Positions 45,163 through 54,157 of a DNA stretch of 64,000 nucleotides are shown here, in pieces (position 1 is the first letter of the stretch; every line of letters starts with the position of its first letter). Where the stretch lies: contig JAIXKI010000024.1 of the NCBI GenBank assembly GCA_026936105.1, positions 179,542-243,541 of the forward strand, given 5' to 3'. The notes below the pieces were generated by a model. It had not been told where the DNA came from. It was given only the letters and a program-made list of their open reading frames with translations, and did not search any database. This DNA is from Chitinophagales bacterium. GTDB taxonomy: Bacteria; Bacteroidota; Bacteroidia; Chitinophagales; Chitinophagaceae. Made by a program: the position numbers and the translations under genes.

Positions 45163-46253
45163 AATGCCGGTGCAAAGATGATGTAATAGAAGAACATCCA
45201 GATGTCCAGGAACAGGAACCAGGGCCAGAGATCTTTTTCTCCCAGCCTTTTCATGGATTTATAAAGAATGAAAGCCTGAATCAGGAAGCGGATGCCAAAG
45301 ACAGCAAGTGCAAGCTCCCAATTAAAATAAATGGCAGAGAGAACCAGAAGCGGATAATAAACGAACTGTGAAATGAAATACAGACCCAATAAAAATTTAT
45401 GTTTTGGCTTGTAATATTTAGCTGTTGTGTAATGCCTCGCTTTTTGATGCAGCCACCCGCTGAATGTTTTTTTAGGTATGGAACGGGTGATGGCATCCTG
45501 GTCAAGGACAACAGCCGTATTTTTTTTGGTGGCCACCTTATTGATGAAAAGATCATCATCACCGCTGGGAATATGATTGATGGAAGAGAATCCTTTGTTT
45601 CTGAAGAAAAGGCTTTTCCTGTAAGAAAGATTCCGCCCGACTCCCATATAGGGCATGCCGGCCAGTGCATAGGAAAGGAATTGAAGCGCTGTATGAAAAG
45701 TTTCGAACCGTATCAGCTTGTTCAATAATCCTTTTGTTTTGTGATAAGCGCCATATCCCAATACGATCTCGATATTGTCATCATAGGAATTCTGCATTTT
45801 TTCGATCCAGTGTTCGCTGGCGGGAACACAATCAGCATCGGTCAGCAGCAATATTTCATATTTGGATTCGCGGATGCCGATGGATAGAGGGAATTTTTTT
45901 CCGCTGATCAGTTTTGCTTCCTGTGAGAGCTCTACCACATTCAGCGACTTGAATGTTTTTTTCAATTCCTGCAAAATGTATTTTGAATCGTCCTGCGAAT
46001 TGTCATTCACCACCACCACTTCGTAAGTGCTCGGATAAGTTTGTACCAGTACACCCGGAAGATTCCGTGCCAGGTTTTCGTCTTCATCTCTTGCGCAGAT
46101 GATCACAGACACCGGATGTTGCTGCGATTGTGTTTTGCTTTTGGGTTTGTAAAAAGCCACTCTGCTGAAAAAAAATAAGTAATAAAATAATTGCAGGGCT
46201 GTGATGACAACAAAAGAATAAAAAATGATTTCCTGCCAGGTGACAGTTTGCAT
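45132..46253 (-). CDS. Membrane-bound family 2 glycosyltransferase
   Basis: 373 residues. An N-terminal transmembrane helix (about 10-30) precedes a GT2 catalytic domain with SVIICARDEDENL, VVVNDNSQDDS, the LLTDADC (DxD) motif near residue 140 and a GDDDLF segment; two or three hydrophobic helices close the protein. Inverting, processive or single-addition activity cannot be told. Close homologues in Bacteroidota sit next to rsmG as here. The acceptor is unknown, perhaps a lipid or envelope glycan. The 3' end overlaps rsmG by 31 bases. Confidence 0.9.
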   Translation of the reverse strand: MQTVTWQEIIFYSFVVITALQLFYYLFFFSRVAFYKPKSKTQSQQHPVSVIICARDEDENLARNLPGVLVQTYPSTYEVVVVNDNSQDDSKYILQELKKTFKSLNVVELSQEAKLISGKKFPLSIGIRESKYEILLLTDADCVPASEHWIEKMQNSYDDNIEIVLGYGAYHKTKGLLNKLIRFETFHTALQFLSYALAGMPYMGVGRNLSYRKSLFFRNKGFSSINHIPSGDDDLFINKVATKKNTAVVLDQDAITRSIPKKTFSGWLHQKARHYTTAKYYKPKHKFLLGLYFISQFVYYPLLVLSAIYFNWELALAVFGIRFLIQAFILYKSMKRLGEKDLWPWFLFLDIWMFFYYIIFAPALWKKPRNSWN

Positions 46254-46373
46254 GGCAGCGAAGTTAGCGACAACCCTTACTCATGGAATTGAATAAATTT
46301 CACAGCTTGTGGATAAAACGGTTTTGAAATTCAGATGGCCGTTTCGGTTTATCTTGCAGGTTTCAGGAAGTAT

Positions 46374-47513
46374 ATGTCAGAATTATCATTCAAATTGCTC
46401 AAAACGGATACGGTTTCGAAAGCAAGAACAGGAATCATTAAAACAGACCACGGAGAAATAGCAACGCCGGTTTTCATGCCGGTGGGAACGGTGGGAAGCG
46501 TGAAAGCGGTCATGCAGCAACAGTTGAAGGAAGACATTAATGCTTCCATCATTCTGGGAAACACTTATCATCTCTACCTGCGGCCGGGGCTTGATGTGCT
46601 GGAGTCGGCAGGCGGACTTCACCGGTTTATGAATTGGGATCGTCCGATACTTACGGACAGTGGCGGCTACCAGGTCTTTTCCCTGGCAGCCAACAGAAAG
46701 ATAAAAGAAGAAGGAGTAGTGTTTCAAAGTCATATTGACGGAAGCAGGCACCTGTTCAGCCCTGAATTAGTAATGGATATTCAAAGGAGTATCGGCGCAG
46801 ATATTATTATGGCCTTTGATGAATGCCCTCCCTATCCGAGCGATCACCGCTATGCAAAGAGATCAATGGAACTTACGCACCGGTGGCTGGACCGTTGTTT
46901 TGACCGGCTGAGAAATACTGATCCAAAATATGGATATACTCAAAATCTTTTTCCGATAATTCAGGGAGGAACACACCAGGACCTGCGCATAGAATCCTGT
47001 TCTTTTATCAGTTCAAAAAATGCAACAGGAAATGCGATCGGAGGATTAAGTGTGGGAGAACCGGAAGAAATGATGTATGAGCTTACGGCCTTATGCTGTG
47101 ATCATTTGCCTCAGCAACGGCCCAGGTACCTGATGGGAGTGGGTACGCCCTGGAATATTCTGGAATGTATTTCCCTGGGAGTGGATATGTTTGACTGCGT
47201 GATGCCCACCCGCAATGGAAGAAATGCCATGCTCTTCACTACAAAAGGGGTGATCAATATTGACAATAAGAAATGGGAAAAAGATTTTTCCCCGATTGAT
47301 GAAGGGCTTAAATGCGAGGTAAGTAATTATTACAGCAAGGGATACCTGAGGCATTTGATGAAATCAAAAGAGATAACCGGGCTTGCCATTGCCAGCATTC
47401 ACAATCTTGCTTTTTATATCTGGCTGATGGAAGAAGCCCGAAAAGCGATCCATGAAAACCATTTTCACAACTGGAAAACCAATATGGTGGAGGTGTTGAA
47501 GCAGCGGCTGTAA
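46374..47513 (+). CDS. tgt: Queuine tRNA-ribosyltransferase
   Basis: 379 residues from ATG 46374; the upstream frame from 46335 includes a TATCTTGC promoter-like box. Exchanges guanine 34 for preQ1 in tRNAs with GUN anticodons. The base-recognition motif ILTDSGGYQVFSL carries the first active-site Asp, and DCVMPTRNGRNAMLF the second. The zinc-binding Cys cluster of the E. coli enzyme is reduced: EGLKCEVSNYYSKGYLRHL keeps one Cys, while the distal His (SIHN) remains. I believe Bacteroidota Tgt proteins often lack these Cys residues, so this need not mean inactivity. Confidence 0.94.
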   Translation: MSELSFKLLKTDTVSKARTGIIKTDHGEIATPVFMPVGTVGSVKAVMQQQLKEDINASIILGNTYHLYLRPGLDVLESAGGLHRFMNWDRPILTDSGGYQVFSLAANRKIKEEGVVFQSHIDGSRHLFSPELVMDIQRSIGADIIMAFDECPPYPSDHRYAKRSMELTHRWLDRCFDRLRNTDPKYGYTQNLFPIIQGGTHQDLRIESCSFISSKNATGNAIGGLSVGEPEEMMYELTALCCDHLPQQRPRYLMGVGTPWNILECISLGVDMFDCVMPTRNGRNAMLFTTKGVINIDNKKWEKDFSPIDEGLKCEVSNYYSKGYLRHLMKSKEITGLAIASIHNLAFYIWLMEEARKAIHENHFHNWKTNMVEVLKQRL

Positions 47514-47547
47514 ATTTTCTTTCGCAACTCATCAACGATTTTTCTGT

Positions 47548-47555
47548 TATTTTTG
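47548..47555 (+). promoter_or_regulatory. -7 box of the LptF/G-family gene
   Basis: TATTTTTG matches TAnnTTTG exactly, 13 bases before the ATG at 47569. No good -33 match at the expected distance. Confidence 0.45.
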
Positions 47556-47568
47556 GCATCTTGCCTCT

Positions 47569-48666
47569 ATGCGCAAACTGGACCGGTACATATTGAAAAA
47601 ATTCTTTGTGACTTTTTTCTTTTGCATGTTCCTATTCACGGTGATAGCCGTGGCAGTGGATTCCAGTGAGAAGACCGATAATTTTGTCAAATCAGGGCTT
47701 ACCACCATACAACTGATCCGGCAATATTACATCGGGTTTGTTCCCTGGATCTGGAGCCTGCTCTTTCCGCTTTTTGTTTTTATCTCTGTCATTTTTTTCA
47801 CCAGCAGAATGGCCATACATTCGGAGATCATTGCCATGCTGGCAAGCGGCATCACTTACAACCGGATACTGAGGCCTTATTTCGTCGGGGGTATCGTGCT
47901 TGCCGTGGTCCTTTGGTATGGTAACCGTTATTTCATTCCAAAGGCCAATGTGATCCGGGGTAATTTTCAGACAAAGTATGTGGACAACAACGATCCGTCC
48001 CGGAATATGAATTTCACCAATTGCTTCAATTGTTTTTATCTACGTACCGATTCCAACACATTTGTCGGCATCAAAGAATTCGATACGGCAACAAAGATGG
48101 CAAGAGGCTTTTTTCTGGACAGGGTAAAAGATGACAAAGTGGTTTACAATCTGCGTTCATCCGTGATCCGTTGGGACACGGCTACGAAGGACTGGCGATT
48201 GTTTGGCGCTGTGGAAAGAAAAGTGGACAGCATGGGTGAAGTGATGAATTATTATGATACCTTATCCATCAGGCTTTCTGTAAAACCGGCCGAGTTGCGA
48301 AAAGACGATTATCTGAAAGACAAGCTGACCACCCCCGAATTAGTGTCATTTATCAAACAGGAAGAACAAAGAGGCACCGAAGGCTTGAACACATTGAAAG
48401 TGGAACGCTATCGCCGTACAGCCACACCGGCTTCGGTTTTATTGCTGACCCTCATAGGGGCTATTGTTGCAAGCAGGAAAACAAGAGGCGGCAGCGGCCT
48501 TCATCTTGCCATTGGGATTGTCATGGCTTCTTTCTTTATTTTATCGGATCGTTTTTCAACTGTCTTTTCCACCAAAGCAGATCTCTCACCGATTGTAGCA
48601 GCCTGGCTTCCCAACCTGGTGTTCACCCTTGTGGCTTTCTGGTTGTATCGAAAAACTCCAAAGTAA
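47569..48666 (+). CDS. LptF/LptG-family permease (YjgP/YjgQ)
   Basis: 365 residues. Opens with the family hallmark LDRYILKKFFVTFFFCMFLF, has two further N-terminal helices, a periplasmic beta-jellyroll region (about 115-260) and three C-terminal helices beginning with TPASVLLLTLIGAIVASRKTRGG. The family forms the inner-membrane part of the lipopolysaccharide extraction machine with the LptB ATPase. Whether this is the F or G subunit cannot be decided. It follows tgt by 55 bases, an order common in Bacteroidota. Confidence 0.92.
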   Translation: MRKLDRYILKKFFVTFFFCMFLFTVIAVAVDSSEKTDNFVKSGLTTIQLIRQYYIGFVPWIWSLLFPLFVFISVIFFTSRMAIHSEIIAMLASGITYNRILRPYFVGGIVLAVVLWYGNRYFIPKANVIRGNFQTKYVDNNDPSRNMNFTNCFNCFYLRTDSNTFVGIKEFDTATKMARGFFLDRVKDDKVVYNLRSSVIRWDTATKDWRLFGAVERKVDSMGEVMNYYDTLSIRLSVKPAELRKDDYLKDKLTTPELVSFIKQEEQRGTEGLNTLKVERYRRTATPASVLLLTLIGAIVASRKTRGGSGLHLAIGIVMASFFILSDRFSTVFSTKADLSPIVAAWLPNLVFTLVAFWLYRKTPK

Positions 48667-48740
48667 GATCAGAGAGGTCACGCAAACGATAAACCTGCTT
48701 TCTGTGACCTCCTGACAACAGTAAAGTTTTAATTTGAATT

Positions 48741-48772
48741 TTTGTTCCTCCATGCCGCTTTGCCTAAATTTG
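48741..48772 (+). promoter_or_regulatory. Bacteroidota-type promoter of citrate synthase
   Basis: TTTG (48741-48744), 20-base spacer, TAAATTTG (48765-48772): exact consensus at both boxes. The start codon lies 45 bases downstream. Confidence 0.8.
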
Positions 48773-48816
48773 TACATCTATTTTTTTCTCACACATTTTA
48801 TAAAATCTAACAGATC

Positions 48817-50142
48817 ATGGGAGTGCTAAAAGACAGGTTCAAAGCAAAATCGGATATTGTAACGGCTGAAATAAAAGACCTGCTTAAAGAACATGGCGAT
48901 AAAGTGATAGGGCAGGTGTATTTGTCTCAGATATACCAGGGCATGAGGGGCATCACTGGCCTGGTGACAGAAACTTCTTTGCTGGATGCTCAGGATGGCA
49001 TCCGTTTCAGGGGTTATTCCATTCCTGAATTAAGACAAAAATTGCCAAAGGCAAACGGCGGAAATGAGCCGTTGCCGGAAGGGTTGTTTTACCTGATGCT
49101 GGTGGGTGACCTTCCTGAAGAAGAAGATGTGCAGCACATCACTTCGGTATGGCAGCGGCGCAGCCATGTTCCCAATTATGTGTTCGATACTATCGAGTCA
49201 TTGCCGATAAATGCTCACCCGATGACGCAATTTGTAGTAGCAATAATGGCGCTTCAGACCGAGTCAAGGTTTGCAAAGCAATATGCGCAGGGAATGAGCA
49301 AAAAAGATTATTGGGAAGCAGTGTTTGATGATGCCATGGACCTTATTGCCAGGTTGCCACGTATTGCTGCTTACATCTACCGCCGAAAGTATAAGAACGG
49401 TGATCACATACAGCCCAACGGCTTGCTGGATTGGGCAGGGAATTTTGCCCACATGCTCGGCTATGAGAATTTTGAATTCCAGGAGCTGATGCGTTTGTAC
49501 ATGACCATACATGCCGACCATGAAGGAGGAAACGTATCGGCACATACCACTCATCTTGTCGGTTCTGCATTGAGTGATCCGTATTTGTGTCTGGCAGCAG
49601 GCATGAACGGGCTGGCAGGCCCGCTGCATGGATTGGCCAACCAGGAAGTGGTGAAGTGGATCTTTGAAATGAGAGAGGAGCTGAAGACGGAGATGCCTAC
49701 CAAAGAACAGATCGCCGAGTATGTGAAGAAGACATTGAGTGAAGGAAGAGTGGTTCCGGGATACGGACATGCTGTTTTACGTCAGACAGACCCACGTTTC
49801 ATTGCACAAATGGAATTCGGCAAGAGGCATATTCCCAATGATCCATTAGTGCAGACAGTATGGAATATTTATGAAGTGGTTCCTCCCATTTTGCAGGCTT
49901 TAGGAAAAGTAAAGAATCCCTGGCCGAATGTGGATGCTCACAGCGGATCACTGCTGGTACATTTCGGGTTGAAAGAATATGAATATTACACGGTTCTTTT
50001 CGGAGTAAGCCGCTCTTTAGGTGTATTGGCAAGCCTTTGCTGGGACAGGGCATTGGGATATCCCATTGAAAGACCCAAATCAGTTACTACAGCATTGGTG
50101 AAAAGATGGTTGAAAGGAGAAGATGAGATCTGGGGAGATTAA
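48817..50142 (+). CDS. gltA: Citrate synthase, mitochondrial-like (type I) sequence
   Basis: 441 residues. Condenses acetyl-CoA and oxaloacetate in the TCA cycle. The catalytic residues are H271 (PLHGLANQ), H318 (GYGHAVLR) and D373 (NPWPNVDAHSG). The sequence is far closer by eye to eukaryotic mitochondrial citrate synthase than to E. coli GltA: YQGMRG, DGIRFRGYSIPE, HADHEGGNVSAHT, LVGSALSDPYL and TVLFGVSRSLGVLA are all mitochondrial-style. No transit peptide is present. Expressed from its own promoter and closed by a strong terminator. Confidence 0.96.
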   Translation: MGVLKDRFKAKSDIVTAEIKDLLKEHGDKVIGQVYLSQIYQGMRGITGLVTETSLLDAQDGIRFRGYSIPELRQKLPKANGGNEPLPEGLFYLMLVGDLPEEEDVQHITSVWQRRSHVPNYVFDTIESLPINAHPMTQFVVAIMALQTESRFAKQYAQGMSKKDYWEAVFDDAMDLIARLPRIAAYIYRRKYKNGDHIQPNGLLDWAGNFAHMLGYENFEFQELMRLYMTIHADHEGGNVSAHTTHLVGSALSDPYLCLAAGMNGLAGPLHGLANQEVVKWIFEMREELKTEMPTKEQIAEYVKKTLSEGRVVPGYGHAVLRQTDPRFIAQMEFGKRHIPNDPLVQTVWNIYEVVPPILQALGKVKNPWPNVDAHSGSLLVHFGLKEYEYYTVLFGVSRSLGVLASLCWDRALGYPIERPKSVTTALVKRWLKGEDEIWGD

Positions 50143-50171
50143 GAAGTATGGAAATTATAAAATGAAATTGG

Positions 50172-50196
50172 AAACTCCGTTCTGCGGAGTTTTTTT
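50172..50196 (+). terminator. Intrinsic terminator of citrate synthase
   Basis: AAACTCCG (50172-50179), loop TTCTG, CGGAGTTT (50185-50192), with a seven-T run from 50190. It separates citrate synthase from the convergent fucose cluster. Confidence 0.85.
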
Positions 50197-50202
50197 CGTT
50201 TC

Positions 50203-50985
50203 TTAACTGATCGCCCTGTCCAAATGCACATAACCGCCATCCACATGAATGATCTGCCCGGTTGTGTGGCTTGATCTTTCCGATAAAAGAAATGCCACCA
50301 TGTTAGCAATTTCTTCAGTGGTGGTCATTCTTTTTTCCAACGGGATTTTTTCTGTGATGGATTTTAGCTTCTGTTCAGGATCAGGAAAAGTGCTAACCCA
50401 TTTCTCATACAGGGGCGTCCATGCTTCTGCTACCACCACTGCATTCACCCGGATGCCGTACTTCAGCAGTTCAACAGCCCACTCTCTTGTCAATGCATTC
50501 CTTCCCCCGTTGGATGCAGCATAAGCCGAAGTATTTCCCTGTCCCGTCTCTGCTGTTTTACTGGTGATGTTGACAATAGCTCCTTTGTTTTTGATCAGTT
50601 CAGGCAAAGCATGATGCGCCAACAGGTAATAATGAACCAGGTTGCGGTGAAGTGAGATCATGAAAGCTTCATAGTTTCCTTTCTCCAGTCCTATGCCGTC
50701 ATTCACACCTGCATTGTTCACCAGGCCGTCAATACGACCGTAATGACGGATAACAGAGTCAATGGCTTTTTTACATTCTTCCGGCTGGATGAGTTCTGCT
50801 GTTTCATAAAATGCCCTGCCTCCCGTTTCTTCGATCTCTTTTACGATCGCAAGATTATCATTTTTGTTTCTTCCCACTATGAAAGGAATGGCATTTTCCT
50901 TTGCCAGCGTTTTTGAAATGGCAGCGCCAATGCCTTTGGCTCCGCCGGTAACAACAATGACCTTATCTTTTAATGAGAGTTCCAT
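50203..50985 (-). CDS. Probable L-fucose dehydrogenase (SDR), catalytic Lys replaced by Asn
   Basis: 260 residues from ATG 50985; a TTG two codons earlier is unlikely. Rossmann motif T13-GGAKGIG20 and NNAG near 90-93. The active site has S142 (NITSKTAE) and Y155, but position 159, the invariant Lys of YxxxK, is Asn (YAASN, codon AAC). The rest, including VNDGIGLEKGNYEAF and ALTREWAVELLKYGIRVNAV, fits L-fucose dehydrogenases of oxidative fucose pathways. Two bases separate it from the lactonase stop. The assignment is by family feel plus context; activity is in doubt because of the substitution. Confidence 0.75.
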   Translation of the reverse strand: MELSLKDKVIVVTGGAKGIGAAISKTLAKENAIPFIVGRNKNDNLAIVKEIEETGGRAFYETAELIQPEECKKAIDSVIRHYGRIDGLVNNAGVNDGIGLEKGNYEAFMISLHRNLVHYYLLAHHALPELIKNKGAIVNITSKTAETGQGNTSAYAASNGGRNALTREWAVELLKYGIRVNAVVVAEAWTPLYEKWVSTFPDPEQKLKSITEKIPLEKRMTTTEEIANMVAFLLSERSSHTTGQIIHVDGGYVHLDRAIS

Positions 50986-50987
50986 AT

Positions 50988-51812
50988 TCAAAGTCTGTAA
51001 AAATCTGCAGCATTATCACCGAAGATATCTTCCCGGATGTCTTCATCTATTTGCTCTGTATATTTTTCCAGCAAACTTTTCCATTGAACATACATGCCTG
51101 ACAGCAAGACCACCGGCCAGTCACTTCCGAATAAAAGGCGCTTGGTACCGAAGTTTTCAAACACCACATCCAGGTATGGATAAAAATCTCCGGCGCTCCA
51201 ATCTTTCCACTTGGCCTCGGTAAATAAGCCGGATAATTTGCAGTAAACATTCGGATGCTTTGCCAGTTTGCTGATCCCGGATTTCCACTCATCCATATTT
51301 TTATTCTTGATATCCGGTTTGCCGCAATGATCCAGGACAAACCTCTGATCAGGAATTTTTGACACCAGGTCTATTGCTGCATTCAACTGGTAGTGATAGA
51401 TCAGGATATCATAAGTGTATTTGTAAGGCTGCAATGCCCTGATCCCTCTTTCAATTTTTTTCCCTGACAGGAAATCGTTGGGTTCCGTCTGCGCTATATG
51501 CCTCCATCCTTTGATGATGGGATATTGGGAAAAATAATTAAGCCGCTCTTCGATCCGGTCATCCTGCAAGTCAACCCAGCCCACCACTCCTCTGATGATG
51601 GGATGTGTCTTGGCAAGTTCTACCAGGAAATGTGTTTCCAGTTCTGACTGGTCGGCCTGAACTGCAATGCATCCATCCACTCCGGTCCGTTTCAGTGTGA
51701 GTGAAAGATGTTCCGGCAGGTAATCCTGCTGCAGCACTTTCATATCATTCGTGATCCAGCTGTCTCTTTGCTTGTTGTACTTCCAGAAATGTACGTGGCT
51801 GTCTATTATCAT
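50988..51812 (-). CDS. L-fuconolactone hydrolase (amidohydrolase 2 family)
   Basis: 274 residues. COG3618-type metal-dependent hydrolase. Opens with IDSHVHFW (H6, H8 metal ligands), has RHIAQTEPNDF, VLDHCGKPDI (His ligand) and LLFGSDWPVV (Asp ligand near 235), as in L-fuconolactonase and related sugar lactonases. In this cluster it would open L-fucono-1,5-lactone to L-fuconate, the step after fucose dehydrogenase, whose gene follows immediately. Context makes fucose the likely substrate; L-galactono- or rhamnono-lactones are alternatives. Confidence 0.85.
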   Translation of the reverse strand: MIIDSHVHFWKYNKQRDSWITNDMKVLQQDYLPEHLSLTLKRTGVDGCIAVQADQSELETHFLVELAKTHPIIRGVVGWVDLQDDRIEERLNYFSQYPIIKGWRHIAQTEPNDFLSGKKIERGIRALQPYKYTYDILIYHYQLNAAIDLVSKIPDQRFVLDHCGKPDIKNKNMDEWKSGISKLAKHPNVYCKLSGLFTEAKWKDWSAGDFYPYLDVVFENFGTKRLLFGSDWPVVLLSGMYVQWKSLLEKYTEQIDEDIREDIFGDNAADFYRL

Positions 51813-52053
51813 ATTTTAAAATTCAGTATTCAGTTGCCCGAAACCGGCGAGCTGATTTTTTTTGTCTAGTGAAATATAAGTTATGGCAATTTACTTACTT
51901 CTTTTCATTGATATGTTAATAGCATGTTTTCCTTTTTTCCGGTTCAAGCAGAAATATTATTATGATTACAACTTTCCAGGGAGCCAGGGTTCAACAAGTA
52001 AAACATAACTCTGTTTTATTCAATTTCACTGATCAACTCTGCTGCCTGCGGTT

Positions 52054-52401
52054 TTATGCTTCTTCCAGGGAAAATATTTTCTTCATAAGCGACCATTTTT
52101 CTCCCGGTTTGCTGCCCGGTAGTGCCTGCTGGAATTTCCACATCAACTCTTCCCATTCCTGCACTTTAGGGTTGGCAGTATCGGCTGCCGCTTTTTTTTC
52201 AAAGGAGAAATCTTCACCGGTTTCCATGATCATAAAAAGACGGTTTCCCGTTCTGTAAATATCCAACTTTTTGATTCCCGAATCTTTGATGCTCTCAATT
52301 ATTTCAGGCCATACATGCCGATGATATTTTTCATATTCAGCAATCAGCTCAGGATTATCTTTCAGATCCAGCGCCAGGCAATATTGTTTGATTGTAGTCA
52401 A
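52054..52401 (-). CDS. L-fucose/L-rhamnose mutarotase (RhaM family)
   Basis: 115 residues. The RhaM-type fold is indicated by YEKYHRHVWPEIIESIKDSGI with its central His, the IYRTGNRLFMIMET strand pair, and a Trp-rich end (EWEELMWKFQQALP). Members interconvert sugar anomers to speed supply to the next enzyme; in a fucose cluster this would be L-fucose. The gene is separated by 137 and 241 bases from its neighbours on the same strand, so it may have its own promoter, which I could not identify. Confidence 0.85.
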   Translation of the reverse strand: MTTIKQYCLALDLKDNPELIAEYEKYHRHVWPEIIESIKDSGIKKLDIYRTGNRLFMIMETGEDFSFEKKAAADTANPKVQEWEELMWKFQQALPGSKPGEKWSLMKKIFSLEEA

Positions 52402-52538
52402 TGGTGAACAGGTTATGGAGGATACAAAGTTTACTTAATGTGATTTTGTTCCGGGTTTTGAAGTTTTATGAATTTCTCATCTGTTTTGAAATCTTTATAA
52501 AGGCATAAAAAATATTTTCATCATCCATGAATAATTCA

Positions 52539-53387
52539 TCACTGATTCTTCACAGCGATTTGCCTGCTGCTTCCCAGCCCGTCAATACCCAGTTCAATGA
52601 TATCCCCGTTTTTAATATAAACAGGTTCCGGTTTTTGACCCATGCCAACTCCGGCAGGAGTCCCGGTGGAAATGATATCACCCGGAAGCAAGGTCATGAA
52701 CTGGCTGATATACGACACTAAAAACGGAACCTTGAAGATCATGTTCTTTGTATTTCCATCCTGCATCATTTTCCCGTTTACTTTTAACCATAACCTCAGG
52801 TTATCTATATCCCTGATCTCATCTTTAGTGGCCAGGTAAGGGCCAAGCGGAGCAAAACTATCAGCGCTTTTTCCCTTCACCCATTGGCCGCATCGTTCGA
52901 TCTGGAAAGCTCTTTCGCTGTAATCGTTATGTAAAACATAACCTGCAATGTGATCTGCAGCATCAAATTCGGTAATGTAGCTTGCTTTTTTGCTGATGAC
53001 GAGTGCCAACTCTACTTCCCAATCTGTTTTTTGGCTGTTTCTCGGGATGTTGAGTTCATCATTCGGGCCGCAAAGAGCTGTTGTTGATTTAAAGAAAATA
53101 ACCGGCTCGGCGGGCACCTGCATCTTGCTCTCTGCCGCATGATCAGAGTAGTTCAAACCAATGCAAATAATTTTTGAAGGCCTTGCTACAGGAGAACCCA
53201 GGCGAATATCTTTTTCTACCTCGGGTAATTCTGCATCGGAGGCAATCTCATTTAAAAAAGTCAGCCCGTCATCAGTGAAGAACTGCTCGTTATAATCTTT
53301 AATAAAAGAAGATACATCATAGTAGCGGTCATTTTTGATAATACCCGGCTTTTCTTCCCCGGGCATTCCGAAGCGGATCAATTTCAT
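52539..53387 (-). CDS. Fumarylacetoacetate hydrolase family, diketo-deoxyfuconate hydrolase
   Basis: 282 residues. FAH-superfamily catalytic core: IICIGLNYSDHAAE, FFKSTTALCGPND, metal ligands in DWEVELALVI (Glu, Glu) and HNDYSER (Asp), and GDIISTGTPAGVGMG. The length and N-terminal extension MKLIRFGMPGEEKPGI match 2,4-diketo-3-deoxy-L-fuconate hydrolases, which split the C6 diketo acid into pyruvate and L-lactate. It lies 5 bases after the SDR gene whose product would be its substrate. Confidence 0.87.
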   Translation of the reverse strand: MKLIRFGMPGEEKPGIIKNDRYYDVSSFIKDYNEQFFTDDGLTFLNEIASDAELPEVEKDIRLGSPVARPSKIICIGLNYSDHAAESKMQVPAEPVIFFKSTTALCGPNDELNIPRNSQKTDWEVELALVISKKASYITEFDAADHIAGYVLHNDYSERAFQIERCGQWVKGKSADSFAPLGPYLATKDEIRDIDNLRLWLKVNGKMMQDGNTKNMIFKVPFLVSYISQFMTLLPGDIISTGTPAGVGMGQKPEPVYIKNGDIIELGIDGLGSSRQIAVKNQ

Positions 53388-53392
53388 AGTGA

Positions 53393-54157
53393 TTATGTAT
53401 TAAGTTTGATGAATCCTCCGTCTATCGGGTAATCGCAACCGGTGATAAAGGAAGCTTCATCACTGCAAAGATATAAAGCCAGCAAAGCCACTTCTTCCGG
53501 TTTTCCCATCCTACCTATCGGTTGTGTCTTTGATAATTTTTCAAACATGGCCGTTTCATTTCCCGGGTAATTCTTTTTCAAAAACCCGTCAACAAAAGGA
53601 GTATGCACCCTTGCCGGGGAAATGGAATTGCACCGTATGTTGTCATGGATATAATCCCTGGCCACGCTTAAGGTCATGGCAGCCACGGCTCCTTTTGCCG
53701 TACTGTAAGCAAAGCGGTCCGGCAATCCCACCCATGCAGCAATGGATGCCATATTGATGATCACGCCGCCACCGGATAGTTTCAATTGCGGCAGGGCAGC
53801 ATGAATGCAGTTGTAAACTCCTTTTACATTCACCTGTATCACCCTGTCAAAATCTGCTTCACTTGTGTCGCCGGCCTTCCCGATGTGTGCAATGCCGGCA
53901 TTATTTACCAGGATATTTATTGCCCCTGTTTTTTTGAATACATCACGTATGGCTTTTTGATCGGCTACATTGGCGGCATGGCAATACACTTTTCCGCCAT
54001 CTTTTTGTATTTCATCTGATGTTTCTTTAGCAGCTTCTTCATTCAGTTCGATGATGTGAACAACAGCGCCCTGTTTTGCAAACATTATGGAAATGGCTTT
54101 TCCTATACCGGAACCCCCGCCGGTTATCACTGCTGTTTTGTTATCAAGACGGAACAT
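53393..54157 (-). CDS. 2-keto-3-deoxy-L-fuconate dehydrogenase (SDR)
   Basis: 254 residues. Classical SDR: TGGGSGIG at 12-19, NNAG near 85-88, S138, Y151 and K155 (YSTAK), and a C-terminus FITGCDYPIDGGF. By family and context it oxidises the C4 hydroxyl of 2-keto-3-deoxy-L-fuconate with NAD+. Its 5' end overlaps the transporter gene by 14 bases, so the two are coupled. Unlike the SDR at 50203 its catalytic residues are complete. Confidence 0.85.
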   Translation of the reverse strand: MFRLDNKTAVITGGGSGIGKAISIMFAKQGAVVHIIELNEEAAKETSDEIQKDGGKVYCHAANVADQKAIRDVFKKTGAINILVNNAGIAHIGKAGDTSEADFDRVIQVNVKGVYNCIHAALPQLKLSGGGVIINMASIAAWVGLPDRFAYSTAKGAVAAMTLSVARDYIHDNIRCNSISPARVHTPFVDGFLKKNYPGNETAMFEKLSKTQPIGRMGKPEEVALLALYLCSDEASFITGCDYPIDGGFIKLNT

